Shown piece after piece: positions 22,813-32,939 of a DNA stretch of 64,000 nucleotides. The first letter of the stretch is position 1. Each line of letters begins with the position of its first letter. The notes beneath the pieces are model-generated. The model was not told the origin of the DNA. It was given only the letters and a program-made list of their open reading frames with translations, and made no database searches. Made by a program: the position numbers and the translations under genes. Source of the stretch: Margaritifera margaritifera (Eukaryota > Mollusca > Bivalvia > Unionida > Margaritiferidae); NCBI GenBank assembly GCA_029931535.1, contig JAQPZY010001610.1, positions 3,199,501 to 3,263,500 of the forward strand, read 5' to 3'.

Positions 22813-23454
22813 CTGTATGCATTAAAAACTGTCGTCTAAAAGAATGGCTATGGTAAAGTGATCTTTAAGATATCTACGACATCTGAGTATCTTGTCCAAT
22901 ATTGCACAAACTTGAGTGCCAACATATGCTAGATGATCTACTTTAAGTAACGTAACCATATAAACAAAAATAGTAACAAGTTGTACATCCAGTAATAATC
23001 AAGGGTAAGCAGCATGCAATGGATTTTGAATTAAAGACGAGTCTGACAGTTGTGTCTAATATAGCAAGAAAATTCAATAAAAACGAGTCTGACAGTTGTG
23101 TCTAATATAGCAAGAAAATTCAATAAAAACGAGTCTGACATTTGTGTCTAATATAGCAAGAAAATTCAATAAAAACGCGAAGGTCTTGTGAGATGATATA
23201 AACGTATCAGACAAATGGATCGAGAAAAAACACATCGATCGTTTGATCAATTTTAGTTCTCATACTATTTGTGAGTAGTGTGGCTGCTTGAAAGGAATGT
23301 AATTTTACACCATTGAACACAAATTGTATTTTGAACCCTAATTGTTATCAGATAACGTGTACCCATCTATTATGTAGAGAGCGAACATAAACACTGCTTA
23401 TGTGCCATGTTCTTGCTATTTTTAACATGATAAACGCCTTTAGCTGAACTCAAC
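22813..23454. repeat. 46-bp triplication in otherwise unique sequence
   Basis: Units reading ACGAGTCTGACAGTTGTGTC, TAATATAGCAAGAAAATTCA, ATAAAA occur three times at about 23037-23176. The rest of the stretch holds no recognised feature. Confidence 0.9.
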
Positions 23455-23455
23455 T

Positions 23456-24241
23456 ACATCATATTTACTATACAGCATATTTACTATGAACTCAAGTCCA
23501 GCATATTTACTATGAACTCAAGTCCAGCATATTTACTATGAACTCAAGTACAGCATGTTTACTATGAACTCAAGTCCAGCATATTTACTATGAACTCAAG
23601 TACAGCATATTTACTATGAACTCAAGTCCAGCATATTTACTATGAACTCAAGTACAGCATATTTACTATGAACTCAAGTCCAGCATATTTACTATGAACT
23701 CAAGTACAGCATATTTACTATGAACTCAAGTACAGCATATTTACTATGAACTCAGTTACAGCATATTTACTATGAACTCAAGTACAGCATATTTACTATG
23801 AACTCAAGTACAGCATACTTACTATGAACTCAAGTACAGCATATTTACTATGAACTCAAGTACAGCATATTTATTATGAACTCAAGTACAGCATATTTAC
23901 TATGAACTCAAGTCCAGCATATTTACTATGAACTCAGTTACAGCATATTTATTATGAACTCAAGTGCAACATATTTACTATGAACTCAGTTACAGCATAT
24001 TTACTATGAACTCAATTACAACATATTTACTATGAACTCAGTTACAGCATATTTACTATGAACTCAATTACAACATATTTACTATGAACTCAAGTACAGC
24101 ATATTTATTATGAACTCAATTACAAAATATTTACTATGAACTCAAGTACAGCATATTTATTATGAACTCAAGTACAACATATTTACTATGAACTCAAGTA
24201 TAGTATATTTATTATGAACTCAATTACAGCATATTTACTAT
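23456..24241. repeat. 26-bp minisatellite, about 30 units
   Basis: The unit is GTACAGCATATTTACTATGA plus ACTCAA. The left part alternates GTCCAGC and GTACAGC; the right part carries TTACAGC/TTACAAC and TTATTATG variants. Confidence 0.97.
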
Positions 24242-24955
24242 GCTGCTACTGTCTTCGTTTTATGGATTGGGATAAAAGCTGTCTTCATTGTAACAATAAA
24301 TAAAATATATTTCTGGATGGTCCTTCTTTTTGAACATTCTCTCAGTGACAGTCGAATATTTGCTTTGGTCCATGGAAATATGAAAACAAAAGTGTAATCA
24401 TTATGTCAGTTCTTAGATGTCAGTATTACACGCAGCGAACAATATCGCCACTTAATCAGTGAGATTTTGTATGGACCCGTTTCATCAATAACCAGTGTTG
24501 TTGTTTGTTTGTTTGTTGTTTTTTGTTGTTTTTTTGTTTTTTTGCGGGGATTGCGTGGTATCGATAAGAAAAAAAGGTCTCTCAAATAGATACGGCAAAA
24601 TTGTATTGGTACATCGATTTCCTGATAAAGCTTGTAACTCATTTTTTGTTCTTTTCCAATTAGGTGATCGCAAGACAAATTGAATTTCTGACAGGAAAAG
24701 TGCCTAAGCAGGGAAATTTGATAGTAGAAAGTGATAAAGGTGTCAAGAAAGTAAAAAAAAACCCCAGAGAGATAGGCATTGATTGCTGCAAATCTTCCAT
24801 GGTCAACACTTATCATAGTTTAAGATAAACAAAAATAACAATTAGAGCTCTATTCAAAAACAAAAGTAAAGAGATAAATCATGGGCGTTGGAAGATGCAA
24901 AATATGGACATTAAATAATCTTAACCATGTCGATTCAGTAGCCTTGACTGATATA
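24242..24955. other. Gene-free stretch with a GTTT-rich run
   Basis: A T/G-rich run (TTGTTTGTTTGTTTG) lies at 24500-24545. Minus-strand frames over it (24406-24816) are low-complexity Lys/Thr/Asn and unsupported. Confidence 0.5.
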
Positions 24956-24964
24956 AATCCCATC

Positions 24965-27297
24965 TATGTAGTAATCTAAAAAGCGTCTAGTATAAAAGAT
25001 AATTGCATTTATCTATGTAGTAATCTAAAAAGCGTTTAGTATAAAAGATAATTGAATTTATCTATGTAGTAATTGAATTTTATCTATGGCCTAATATAAA
25101 AAGGGTTTAGTATAAAAGATAATTGAATTTATCTATGTAGTAATTGAATTTTATCTATGTTGTAATCTAAAAAGCGTTTAGTATAAAAGATAATTGCATT
25201 TATTTATGTAGTAATCTAAAAAGCGTTTAGTATAAAAGATAATCGAATTTTTTCTATGTAGTAATCTAAAAAACATTTAGTATAAAAGATAATTGAATTG
25301 TATCTATGTAGTAATCTAAAAAACATTTAGTATAAAAGATAATTGAATTTATCTATGTAGTAATCTAAAAAACATTTAGTATAAAAGATAATTGAATTTA
25401 TCTATGTAGTAATCTAAAAAGCGTTTAGTATAAAAGATAACTGAATTTATCTTTGTAGTAATCTAAAAAGTGCTTAGTATAAAGGATAATTGAATTGTAT
25501 CTATGTAGTAATCTAAAAAGCGTTTAGTATAAAAGATAATTGAATTTATCTATGTAGTAATTGAATTTTATCTATGTAGTAATCTAAAATGCGTTTAGTA
25601 TAAAAGATAATTGAATTTATTATATGTTGTAATCTAAAAAGCGTTTAGTATAAGATAATTGAATTGTATCTATGTAGTAATCTAAATTGTGTTTAGTATA
25701 AAAGATAATTTAATTTATCTATGTAGTAATCTAAAATGCGTTTAGTATAAAAGATAATTGAATTTATCTATGTAGTAATCTAAAACGCGTTTAGTATAAA
25801 AGATAATTGAATTTATCTATATAGTAATCTAAAACGCGTTTAGTATAAAAGATAATTGAATTTATATATGCAATAATCTAAAAAGCGTTTAGTATAAAAG
25901 ATAATTGAATTTATATATGCAATAATCTAAAAAGCGTTTAGTATAAAAGATAATTGAATTTATCTATGTAGTAATCTAAAAAGCGTTTAGTATAAAAGAT
26001 AATTGAATTTATCTATGTAGTAATCTAAAAAGCGTTTAGTATAAAAGATAATTGAATTTATATATGAAATAATCTAAAAAGCGTTTAGTATAAAAGATAA
26101 TTGAATTTATCTATGTAGTAATTGAATTTTATCTATGTAGTAATCTAAAATGCGTTTAGTATAAAAGATAATTGAATTTATCTATGTAGTAATCTAAAAA
26201 GCGTTTAGTATAAAAGATAATTGAATTTATCTATGTAGTAATCTAAAAAGCGTTTAGTATAAAAGATAATTGAATTTATCTATGTAGTAATCTAAAAAGC
26301 GTTTAGTATAAAAGATAATTGAATTTATATATGCAATAATCTAAAAAGCGTTTAGTATAAAAGATAATTGAATTTATCTATGTAGTAATCTAAAAAGCGT
26401 TTAGTATAAAAGATAATTGAATTTATCTATGTAGTAATTGAATTTTATCTATGTAGTAATCTAAAAAGCGTTTAGTATAAAAGATAATTGAATTTATATA
26501 TGCAATAATCTAAAAAGCGTTTAGTATAAAAGATAATTGAATTTATCTATGTAGTAATCTAAAAAGCGTTTAGTATAAAAGATAATTGAATTTATATATG
26601 CAATAATCTAAAAAGCGTTTAGTATAAAAGATAATTGAATTTATCTATGTAGTAATCTAAAAAGCGTTTAGTATAAAAGATAATTGAATTTATCTATGTA
26701 GTAATTGAATTTTATCTATGTAGTAATCTAAAAAGCGTTTAGTATAAAAGATAATTGAATTTATCTATGTAGTAATTGAATTTTATCTATGTAGTAATCT
26801 AAAAAGCGTTTAGTATAAAAGATAATTGAATTTATATATGCAATAATCTAAAAAGCGTTTAGTATAAAAGATAATTGAATTTATCTATGTAGTAATCTAA
26901 AAAGCGTTTAGTATAAAAGATAATTGAATTTATCTATGTAGTAATTGAATTTTATCTATGTAGTAATCTAAAATGCGTTTAGTATAAAAGATAATTTAAT
27001 TTATATATGTAGTAATCTAAAATGTGTTTAGTATTAAAGATAATGGAATTTATCTATGTAGTAATCTAAAATGTGTTTAGTACAAAAGATAATTTAATTT
27101 ATCTATGTAGTAATCTAAAATGTGTTTAGTATAAAAGATAATTGCATTTATCTATGTAGTAATCTAAAAAGCGTTTAGTATAAAAGATAATTGCATTTAT
27201 CTATGTAGTAATCTAAAAAGCGTTTAGCATAAAAGATAATTGAATTTATCTATGTAGTAATCTAAAAAGCGTTTAGCATAAAAGATAATTGAATTTT
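24965..27297. repeat. 49-bp minisatellite with optional 22-bp partial unit, more than 40 units
   Basis: The unit is TCTATGTAGTAATCTAAAAA, GCGTTTAGTATAAAAGATAA, TTGAATTTA. In several places a 22-bp partial unit (TCTATGTAGTAATTGAATTT TA) is inserted, an internal deletion variant that itself recurs. Another subtype has TATATGCAATAATC. The combination order repeats over several hundred bases around 26000-26950, which suggests block duplication. Confidence 0.97.
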
Positions 27298-27339
27298 ATG
27301 GAGAACAGCGAAGATACTCTTCTATATGCTCTACCGAAA

Positions 27340-27755
27340 TTCAATAGCTTGTATAAAAGACTACAAATACTGCGACAGCTTGTATAAAAGACTACAAATA
27401 CTGCGACAGCTTGTATAAAGGACTACAAATACTGCGACAGCTTGTATAAAGGACTATAAATACTGCGACAGCTTGTATAAAGGACTATATCACTGCGACA
27501 GCTTGTATAAAGGACTATAAATACTGCGACAGCTTGTATAAAGGACTACAAATACTGCGACAGCTTGTATAAAGGACTATAAACACTGCGATAGCTTGTA
27601 TAAATGACTATAAACACTGCGACAGCTTGTATAAAGGACTATAAACACTGCGACAGCTTGTATAAGGGACTATAAATACTGCGACAGCTTGTATAAAGGA
27701 CTATAAATTCTGCAACAGCTTGTATAAAGGACTATAAATTCTGCAAATGCCTGTT
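27340..27755. repeat. 31-bp minisatellite, about 13 units
   Basis: The unit is GCGACAGCTTGTATAAAGGA plus CTATAAATACT. It lies within 50 bp of the end of the 49-bp array. Confidence 0.97.
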
Positions 27756-28390
27756 CGGTTATGTTTAATCACTTTGTTAAAAAAAATTGGACAATGCAGT
27801 CTGTTATCAAACAACATACAATAAGTGGAAAGGAATGTAATTTCAACTAGTTTGGAGAATACATTTTTGTCTCCACTCCATTGTATACTGGAACATTTTG
27901 TATTTGTACGCTTACATAAACGTGCCAAACTAGGAACATGGTATTACAAAGGAGAAGAAACACATTATGAGATATGTACAAGACTTCTATAAAAATGTAT
28001 TATAAATGTATCTATTAGCGTTTAACGTCATGTTGGCACAAAAATGGCTATATGGTACTTACTAATAGTAAAGATCTAAAAATGTCATTAAAAAGAATTG
28101 CACTCAAACCTCCAGGAACATAAACCCTTTTAAACAAACACAAGTATGAAGTACTACATTATAAAATGTAATTAAAAAGAACTGCACTCAAACCTCTAGG
28201 AAGATAAACCCTTTTAAACGAACACAAGCATGAAGTACTACGTTATAAAAGGTAAAAATGTCAAAATTACGTAGTATGTATATAACAGAAAAGATGACGG
28301 TAAAAAATATATGTAAAAAAAAAAAATATAGGGTCCAAATGTGTTATATAAACCGCATTCCCTCAAAACGTCCAAGATTTTCTAGGGTTA
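27756..28390. repeat. Roughly 83-bp direct duplication in unique sequence
   Basis: A block with ATTAAAAAGAATTGCACTCA, AACCTCCAGGAA and CCCTTTTAAAC..ACACAAG is present twice between about 28079 and 28250. The rest has no recognised feature. Confidence 0.8.
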
Positions 28391-28394
28391 TACG

Positions 28395-29042
28395 TCATCA
28401 TAAAGTTTCTTGAGTCCACAACAAAACACTTCTATCACACAGGGTGAAAGTCGATACAATCGACAAGAATCGGTTTCACTATCAGTGGACACTGGTAATT
28501 ATGCACTCTGGTCAGGTTCGCTTTTCAGTAGGTATGCATTAATTGGGTATGTGTGTCCTATACGCGATCGGCACAATACCACCTCATGCGATTTGTTGTA
28601 TATGAGGGATGCCACTCTCCAATGATGGGCTTGACGTTAGTGGAATTTGCATTCGGCAAATATATAGAACATGTCAATTCATACAATATTTGAAGTCAGT
28701 ATATGGAATATTTCCATTCAGAAACGGGTCACTACAGGGCAGCTTTGCCTGCTTTATCTCCTCTTTCGATACTCTTAATGCCACTGTGACTAGGCAACCA
28801 GCAGTTACGTTTTCCAGATTGTATGAGCACATCATGTTTCTGTAAAATATGGAATATTATGGGTTGTCAAATTGAAGGTTTAGCAAGGCTTTCAGTGTGG
28901 AAAGGGAATCAGAAAAGATGACGAAATATGTTTTTTGAGAGGTTTCACTGTACTTCAAATACTTTAGTATGGCTGTAATTTCTGTGGTAGAAATGGACAC
29001 TTTATCTGGTAACCAGTTCGAGTTGGTGTCAATGTGAATCAG
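28395..29042 (-). pseudogene. Jockey-like LINE, RNase H region, copy 2 (partial)
   Basis: On the minus strand the translation contains LPDKVSISTTEITAIL, then FVIFSDSLSTLKALL (FSDS at about 28899-28916). After a frameshift, WLPSH-equivalent sequence (28786-28800) and a G-D-K-A-G-K-A-A block follow. These are the E, D and W-x-P-S-H blocks of the RNase H domain at the C-terminus of jockey-type LINE proteins. Several stops and frameshifts make it non-functional. It is a second copy of sequence in 29370-29700 and in the same orientation, so two partial elements lie head to tail. Confidence 0.8.
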
Positions 29043-29399
29043 CTGCAGAAAACCCTAATCAGCCTACCACTTCGTGTACAAGGAAATCAACGATGCTATC
29101 CACCATTTCTGGGGAAAACCGCGCGATTTCCAAACTAGGCTTTTGATAAGTGACACAGTAAATGCTCTCCATGGAATCCTTCTTTACACGTTAACGCAAG
29201 CAATATTGAAGGAATATTTAGAAAGCAATCGGAATGCGTTAGAAACTGTTTGTATAAAATAATGGTTATCAAAACGTGATTCTCTCAGATATGTATAACG
29301 TCTAGTCCAGTACTGAACAAACAGAAACGAGGTTTCTACCTCACTTGCGTGCGTCCATATCTTCGATGACATATTTTAGGTATGTGTGTCCTTTACGCT

Positions 29400-30540
29400 A
29401 CCGGCACAATGCCGCTTCATCTTTGCGATTTGTGCTGTATGAGAGGTGCCACTCCACAATGGTGATTTGATGCTAGGAAGTTTGTTCGTGGAGTTTTCAT
29501 TGCACGTATTTTTCCAAGTATATAAAACGAGCCGATTTATATAATATTTGAAGCCAGTATATGGAACCTTCCATTCGAAAACGGGTGACTGCATGGCATC
29601 TCTGGCAGCTTTATCTGCCCTTTCATTACTCTAATATTAGTGTGACTAGGCAGCCACAAGTACTGCAGAATACTTTTTCCAGATTGTATGAGTACAGAGA
29701 TGGTGCCATAGGGTGTTGCAACACCAGCTCTGACGTTTTCTCTATCTTTCGAACCGTCAGTGTACAGAAAGGTATGGCATCAATAGGAAGCTCCGATTTC
29801 ATTGAATTTATTCCTAGAAACGAGAGGACTTTTGGAATGGTAACTATGGTTGTGTTTGTGTGTGCGTGTGTGTGTGTGTGAGTGTGTGAGTGGTGATAAC
29901 CAGTTTGGTGATTTGGGAACATAGAAGTTTTCAGTATTTCCAACACTGATTTTGGCTTCTTCTATGTAAGAACGAATTCGTATGCCAAAAGGTGGAATGA
30001 AATTAAGTTTCTGAGCGTGTAAGGTTTGGTATTTAGGCCTAACGACAACATCATATGTTAATTAGATGGATTAGAAGATAGTTTGGTAGTATACCGAGCA
30101 GACAATTTCATTTGTCTGAGATAAAGTCATGGTTCATTTGCCTCAACATAGAAGCTTTCTGAAGGGGAAGTTCTGAATGCTCCAGACAAAGTCTTAGTCC
30201 CTGATTGTTTATCGGATCAAGAATCTGGCAAGATTTACAAGCTGATCTGTACACAGTCCAGCCATAGTCAGTTTAGATCATACTAAAGACCTGTATAACG
30301 GCTGCTCCCTAATCTGTGTTTGCCACGACTTGTGTTAAATCCAGGGCTTTTTTACATTTCTCCATGAAGTATCTAATATGTGAAAGTTAAGTTACAGTAA
30401 AACAAACAAGCCATACAAAACGGTTAAGAGAACCGTATATCTAACAGTTTTGGGTCATAGTGAATTTGATGTGATCGGTAGAAGTGCATGAAAATAGTTT
30501 TATATTTCGAACATTTGTTTAAGCATATCTCTAGTTCACG
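29400..30540 (-). pseudogene. Thumb and RNase H region of the jockey-like LINE, copy 1
   Basis: From 30540 down the minus strand gives GRELEICLNKC and MHFYRSHQIHYDPKL. Then MEKCKKALDLTQVVANTD is followed by DYGWTVYRSACKS and DPINNQGLRLCLEHSELP. Later come GLNTKPYTLRNLISFHLLAY and a TDGSKDRENVRAGVA block (DGS at 29750-29758), then WLPSH at 29643-29657. The central RNase H part with Glu and the second Asp is deleted between DGS and WLPSH; copy 2 at 28.9 kb keeps it. Many stops and frameshifts are present. RNase H would have nicked the RNA strand during reverse transcription. Confidence 0.82.
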
Positions 30541-31272
30541 CCCAATAGTATGCATACTCTTTAATCTATAGTAATAGTATGTATACTATTGGATCTATAG
30601 CAATAGTATGCATACTCTTTGATCTATCTCAATAGTATGTATGCTCTTTGAATTATAGCAATAGTATGTATACTCTTTGATATATCTCAATAGTATGTAT
30701 ACTCTTTGATCTATCTCAATAGTATGTATACTCTTTGATATATAGCAATAGTATGTATACTCTTTGATATATCTCAATAGTATGCATACACTTTGATCTA
30801 TCACAATAGTATGCATATTCTTTGATCTATATCAATAGTATGTATACTCTTTTTGATCTATAGCAATAGTATGCATACTCTTTGATCTATAGCAATAGTA
30901 TGTATACTCTTTGATCTACAGCAATAGTATCCATATTCTTTGATCTATAGCAATAGTATGTATACTCTTTGACCTATAGCAATAGTATCCATATTCTTTG
31001 ATCTATAGCAATAGTATGTATACTCTTTGACCTATAGCAATAGTATGCATACTCTTTGATCTATAACAATAGTATGTATACTCTTTGATCTATAGCAATA
31101 GTATGCATACTCTTTGATATATCTCAATAGTATGTATACTCTTTGATTTGTAGCAACAGTATGCATACTCTTTGATCTATAGCAATATTATGCATACTCT
31201 TTGATCTATCTCAATAATATGCATACTCTTTGATCTATAGCAATAGTATGCATACTCTTTGATCTATAGCAG
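30540..31272. repeat. 29-bp minisatellite, about 25 units, built from reverse-transcriptase codons
   Basis: The plus-strand unit is TAGTATGCATACTCTTTGAT plus CTATAGCAA. On the minus strand one unit reads YRSKSMHTI, the residues that follow YxDD in jockey-type reverse transcriptases. The frame runs in from LYTDHFLIC at the right edge. At the left edge it runs out as YRLKSMHTIGRELEICLNK, the expected continuation. Unit length 29 is not a multiple of three, so the array destroys the frame. Subtypes differ at TATAGC/TATCTC. Confidence 0.92.
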
Positions 31273-31274
31273 AT

Positions 31275-31690
31275 CAAAAAGTGGTCGGTATATAATGAAA
31301 AGTCACTTTTTTAAGGCATTTTCTCTATGTTGTTAATTGTGATGTTGAATTGGGTGACTGACAATATGATGCCCTGAGGAACACCCATATCCTAATTATA
31401 GAAAGCTTGGTACTTACTTACAGAAAGGTTGGTACTTACTTACTTTCATAAAGGTTGGTACTTACTTTAAATCTGAAATTTCTGTCTTTTTAAAAATTGG
31501 ATATAAAGTTTGGTAGGCGACCCCTTAGACCTCAGTTCAATAAGTCATATATAATGCCACATTTTCATTACCTTTATCCAGGTCAAACAAGATTGAAAAC
31601 TATATGTTCCTTCTTTATGAAAACTTATCTAATAAATGTTTAAAGTTTTACAAATGGTCAGTTGTGTTTCTCAGGCATCTGAATCATCAT
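31275..31690 (-). pseudogene. Reverse transcriptase palm fragment of the jockey-like LINE
   Basis: Minus-strand translation gives DLDKGNENVA near 31580 (FDLEKAYDT block, degenerate). Then GVPQGIILSVTQFNITINNI at 31330-31390 is the VPQGS block. SLYTDHFLICYRSK at 31272-31300 is the YxDD block with the second Asp changed to His. Loss of that Asp would remove metal binding, so it is inactive. A small 27-bp triplication (GGTTGGTACTTACTT) interrupts at 31393-31466. Confidence 0.85.
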
Positions 31691-31719
31691 GTACTGAATG
31701 TGTTTTTAACATAGCCCCT

Positions 31720-32120
31720 AAAGGTTGGCATGACTAACCGATTGATCAGACGGGCTCTTCTGACCACCCGTCTTGCTGAAGTTGAGGCCCAAGTTGAGTG
31801 TTGCATCCGAGTTTCAAAAACCGACCTCACCTCTACTCAACTATCAGGATCCTCACCCCCACCGAGATGGGTCGCAACCCGCGGCAAACATTTTGCCTCC
31901 ATTTAACCGCCTTTTACGACATGCAAGAGGTCGCATCGGACTTATTCTACAAGTCCCAACCTGCAAACCGAGTAAACCCTATGTAGATTCAATGTTAAGC
32001 AATATCAGTAGCTGTTCTGATGCCTTGCTGTCATTTGAGCACGTAGAAAACTACCTTTAACAAACATTTAAACATATAACTCGATTAAACCCTGGCACAG
32101 AGCTCTGTATACGTTCCATC
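31720..32120. other. Possible interspersed repeat of higher GC content
   Basis: This stretch is clearly richer in C and G than its surroundings (for example CACCCCCACCGAGATGGGTC, GCCTTTTACGACATGCAAGA). I have an impression that the GCCTTTTACGACATGC block recurs in invertebrate repeats, but I cannot name the family. The 95-codon plus-strand frame (31773-32060) is not recognised as a protein. Confidence 0.35.
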
Positions 32121-32593
32121 AACAACCAATGATGGTTCTTTTGTGCGGCGCTGATAAGGACAAATAATCTCAATAGACAAGGCAATTTACTGGTTCATAA
32201 CTTCTCCGCTGCGTCTTGTTGTCGCTCAGTCGTTTTCTTTTCCAATGTGGTAATTGCGGGGTTAATTTAGCTGTTGCCGTTATGGTGGCAATTGAGAGTG
32301 GAAAGTGAATTCAAATATTAGAAAGCCAGAAAAAGATGCACTGTTTATTTCATGGCTCCAACGTTGTTGTATTACCTCATAGTTTTTTCACAATAAGCCT
32401 CCACGTTAATTATGTCGATAACAAATTGAGAGAAAGAAACAAACAAATGAAATTGTCGAATTCCTCTGGGTTTCGTTTTCTGAACTATACATTCCTGATG
32501 ATATTGAGTGTCAGATAATGAATAATACTTTACAACACTGCTACGGAATATGTAAAAGCTGTTTTGTACAGAGTCATTGTGAGTTTAGGCTTA
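32121..32593. other. Unique stretch, nothing recognised
   Basis: A 60-codon plus-strand frame (32336-32518) has no recognised features. Confidence 0.45.
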
Positions 32594-32886
32594 TTAAGAG
32601 TTCGAAATAGACCGTACATTGTATGAATGAATATTGAAAGCTGGAATTAGGAGATCATTGAGATATTGTGGAATCATGTTCTGAAAAGATTTATATGTCA
32701 AAATAGTTTTAAAGTACTTTGCTCTGTAATGAAAATGTAACCATTTTAAATTAACGAATAAATGAGAGGATGGATAGTTCTTTCTTGTAATAATTCTAGC
32801 GGCTCGTTTTTGGAGTTTATTTATCTGATTAAGCTTAGTAGCATTGCAATTCACCCATATGGTGCAACCATAATCAAGCAAAGGCA

Positions 32887-32890
<4 letters not shown>
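32594..32890 (-). pseudogene. C-terminal fragment of a second LINE reverse transcriptase
   Basis: The minus-strand frame starts in a (CA)n tract and then reads LPLLDYGCTIW, INKLQKRAARIITRKN, FVNLKWLHFHYRAKYF, TYKSF, PQYLNDLL, ending NVRSISNS. This is the post-palm block (LDYG.xxW, K-L-Q-K-R-A-A-R-I-I) found at the C-terminus of many CR1/jockey-group LINE reverse transcriptases that lack RNase H. It is uninterrupted for about 95 codons, so younger than the 29-31 kb relic. It is truncated at its 5' side where it meets the microsatellite. Confidence 0.85.

Positions 32891-32938
<48 letters not shown>
32886..32938. repeat. (CA)n(TA)n microsatellite
   Basis: About 18 CA then 7 TA dinucleotides at the truncation point of the LINE fragment. 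Confidence 0.97.

Positions 32939-32939
<1 letters not shown>

Larger units (their letters stand above)
29045..31690 (-). mobile_element. Jockey-like non-LTR retrotransposon relic, copy 1
   Basis: Minus-strand fragments appear in family order: reverse transcriptase palm (31690-31275), minisatellite insertion (31272-30540), post-YxDD and thumb (30540-29950), RNase H (29900-29400), C-terminal Cys-region and tail (29372-29050). The 5' part (endonuclease, early RT, ORF1) is absent. Multiple stops and frameshifts occur throughout. A (GT)n tract at 29850-29890 interrupts it as well. The element is old, because its blocks are recognisable only at the protein level. Confidence 0.85.

Noticed and set aside
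28410..29881. Plus-strand frames of 62-106 codons
   Set aside because: Antisense to the jockey-like LINE relics whose motifs are on the minus strand.
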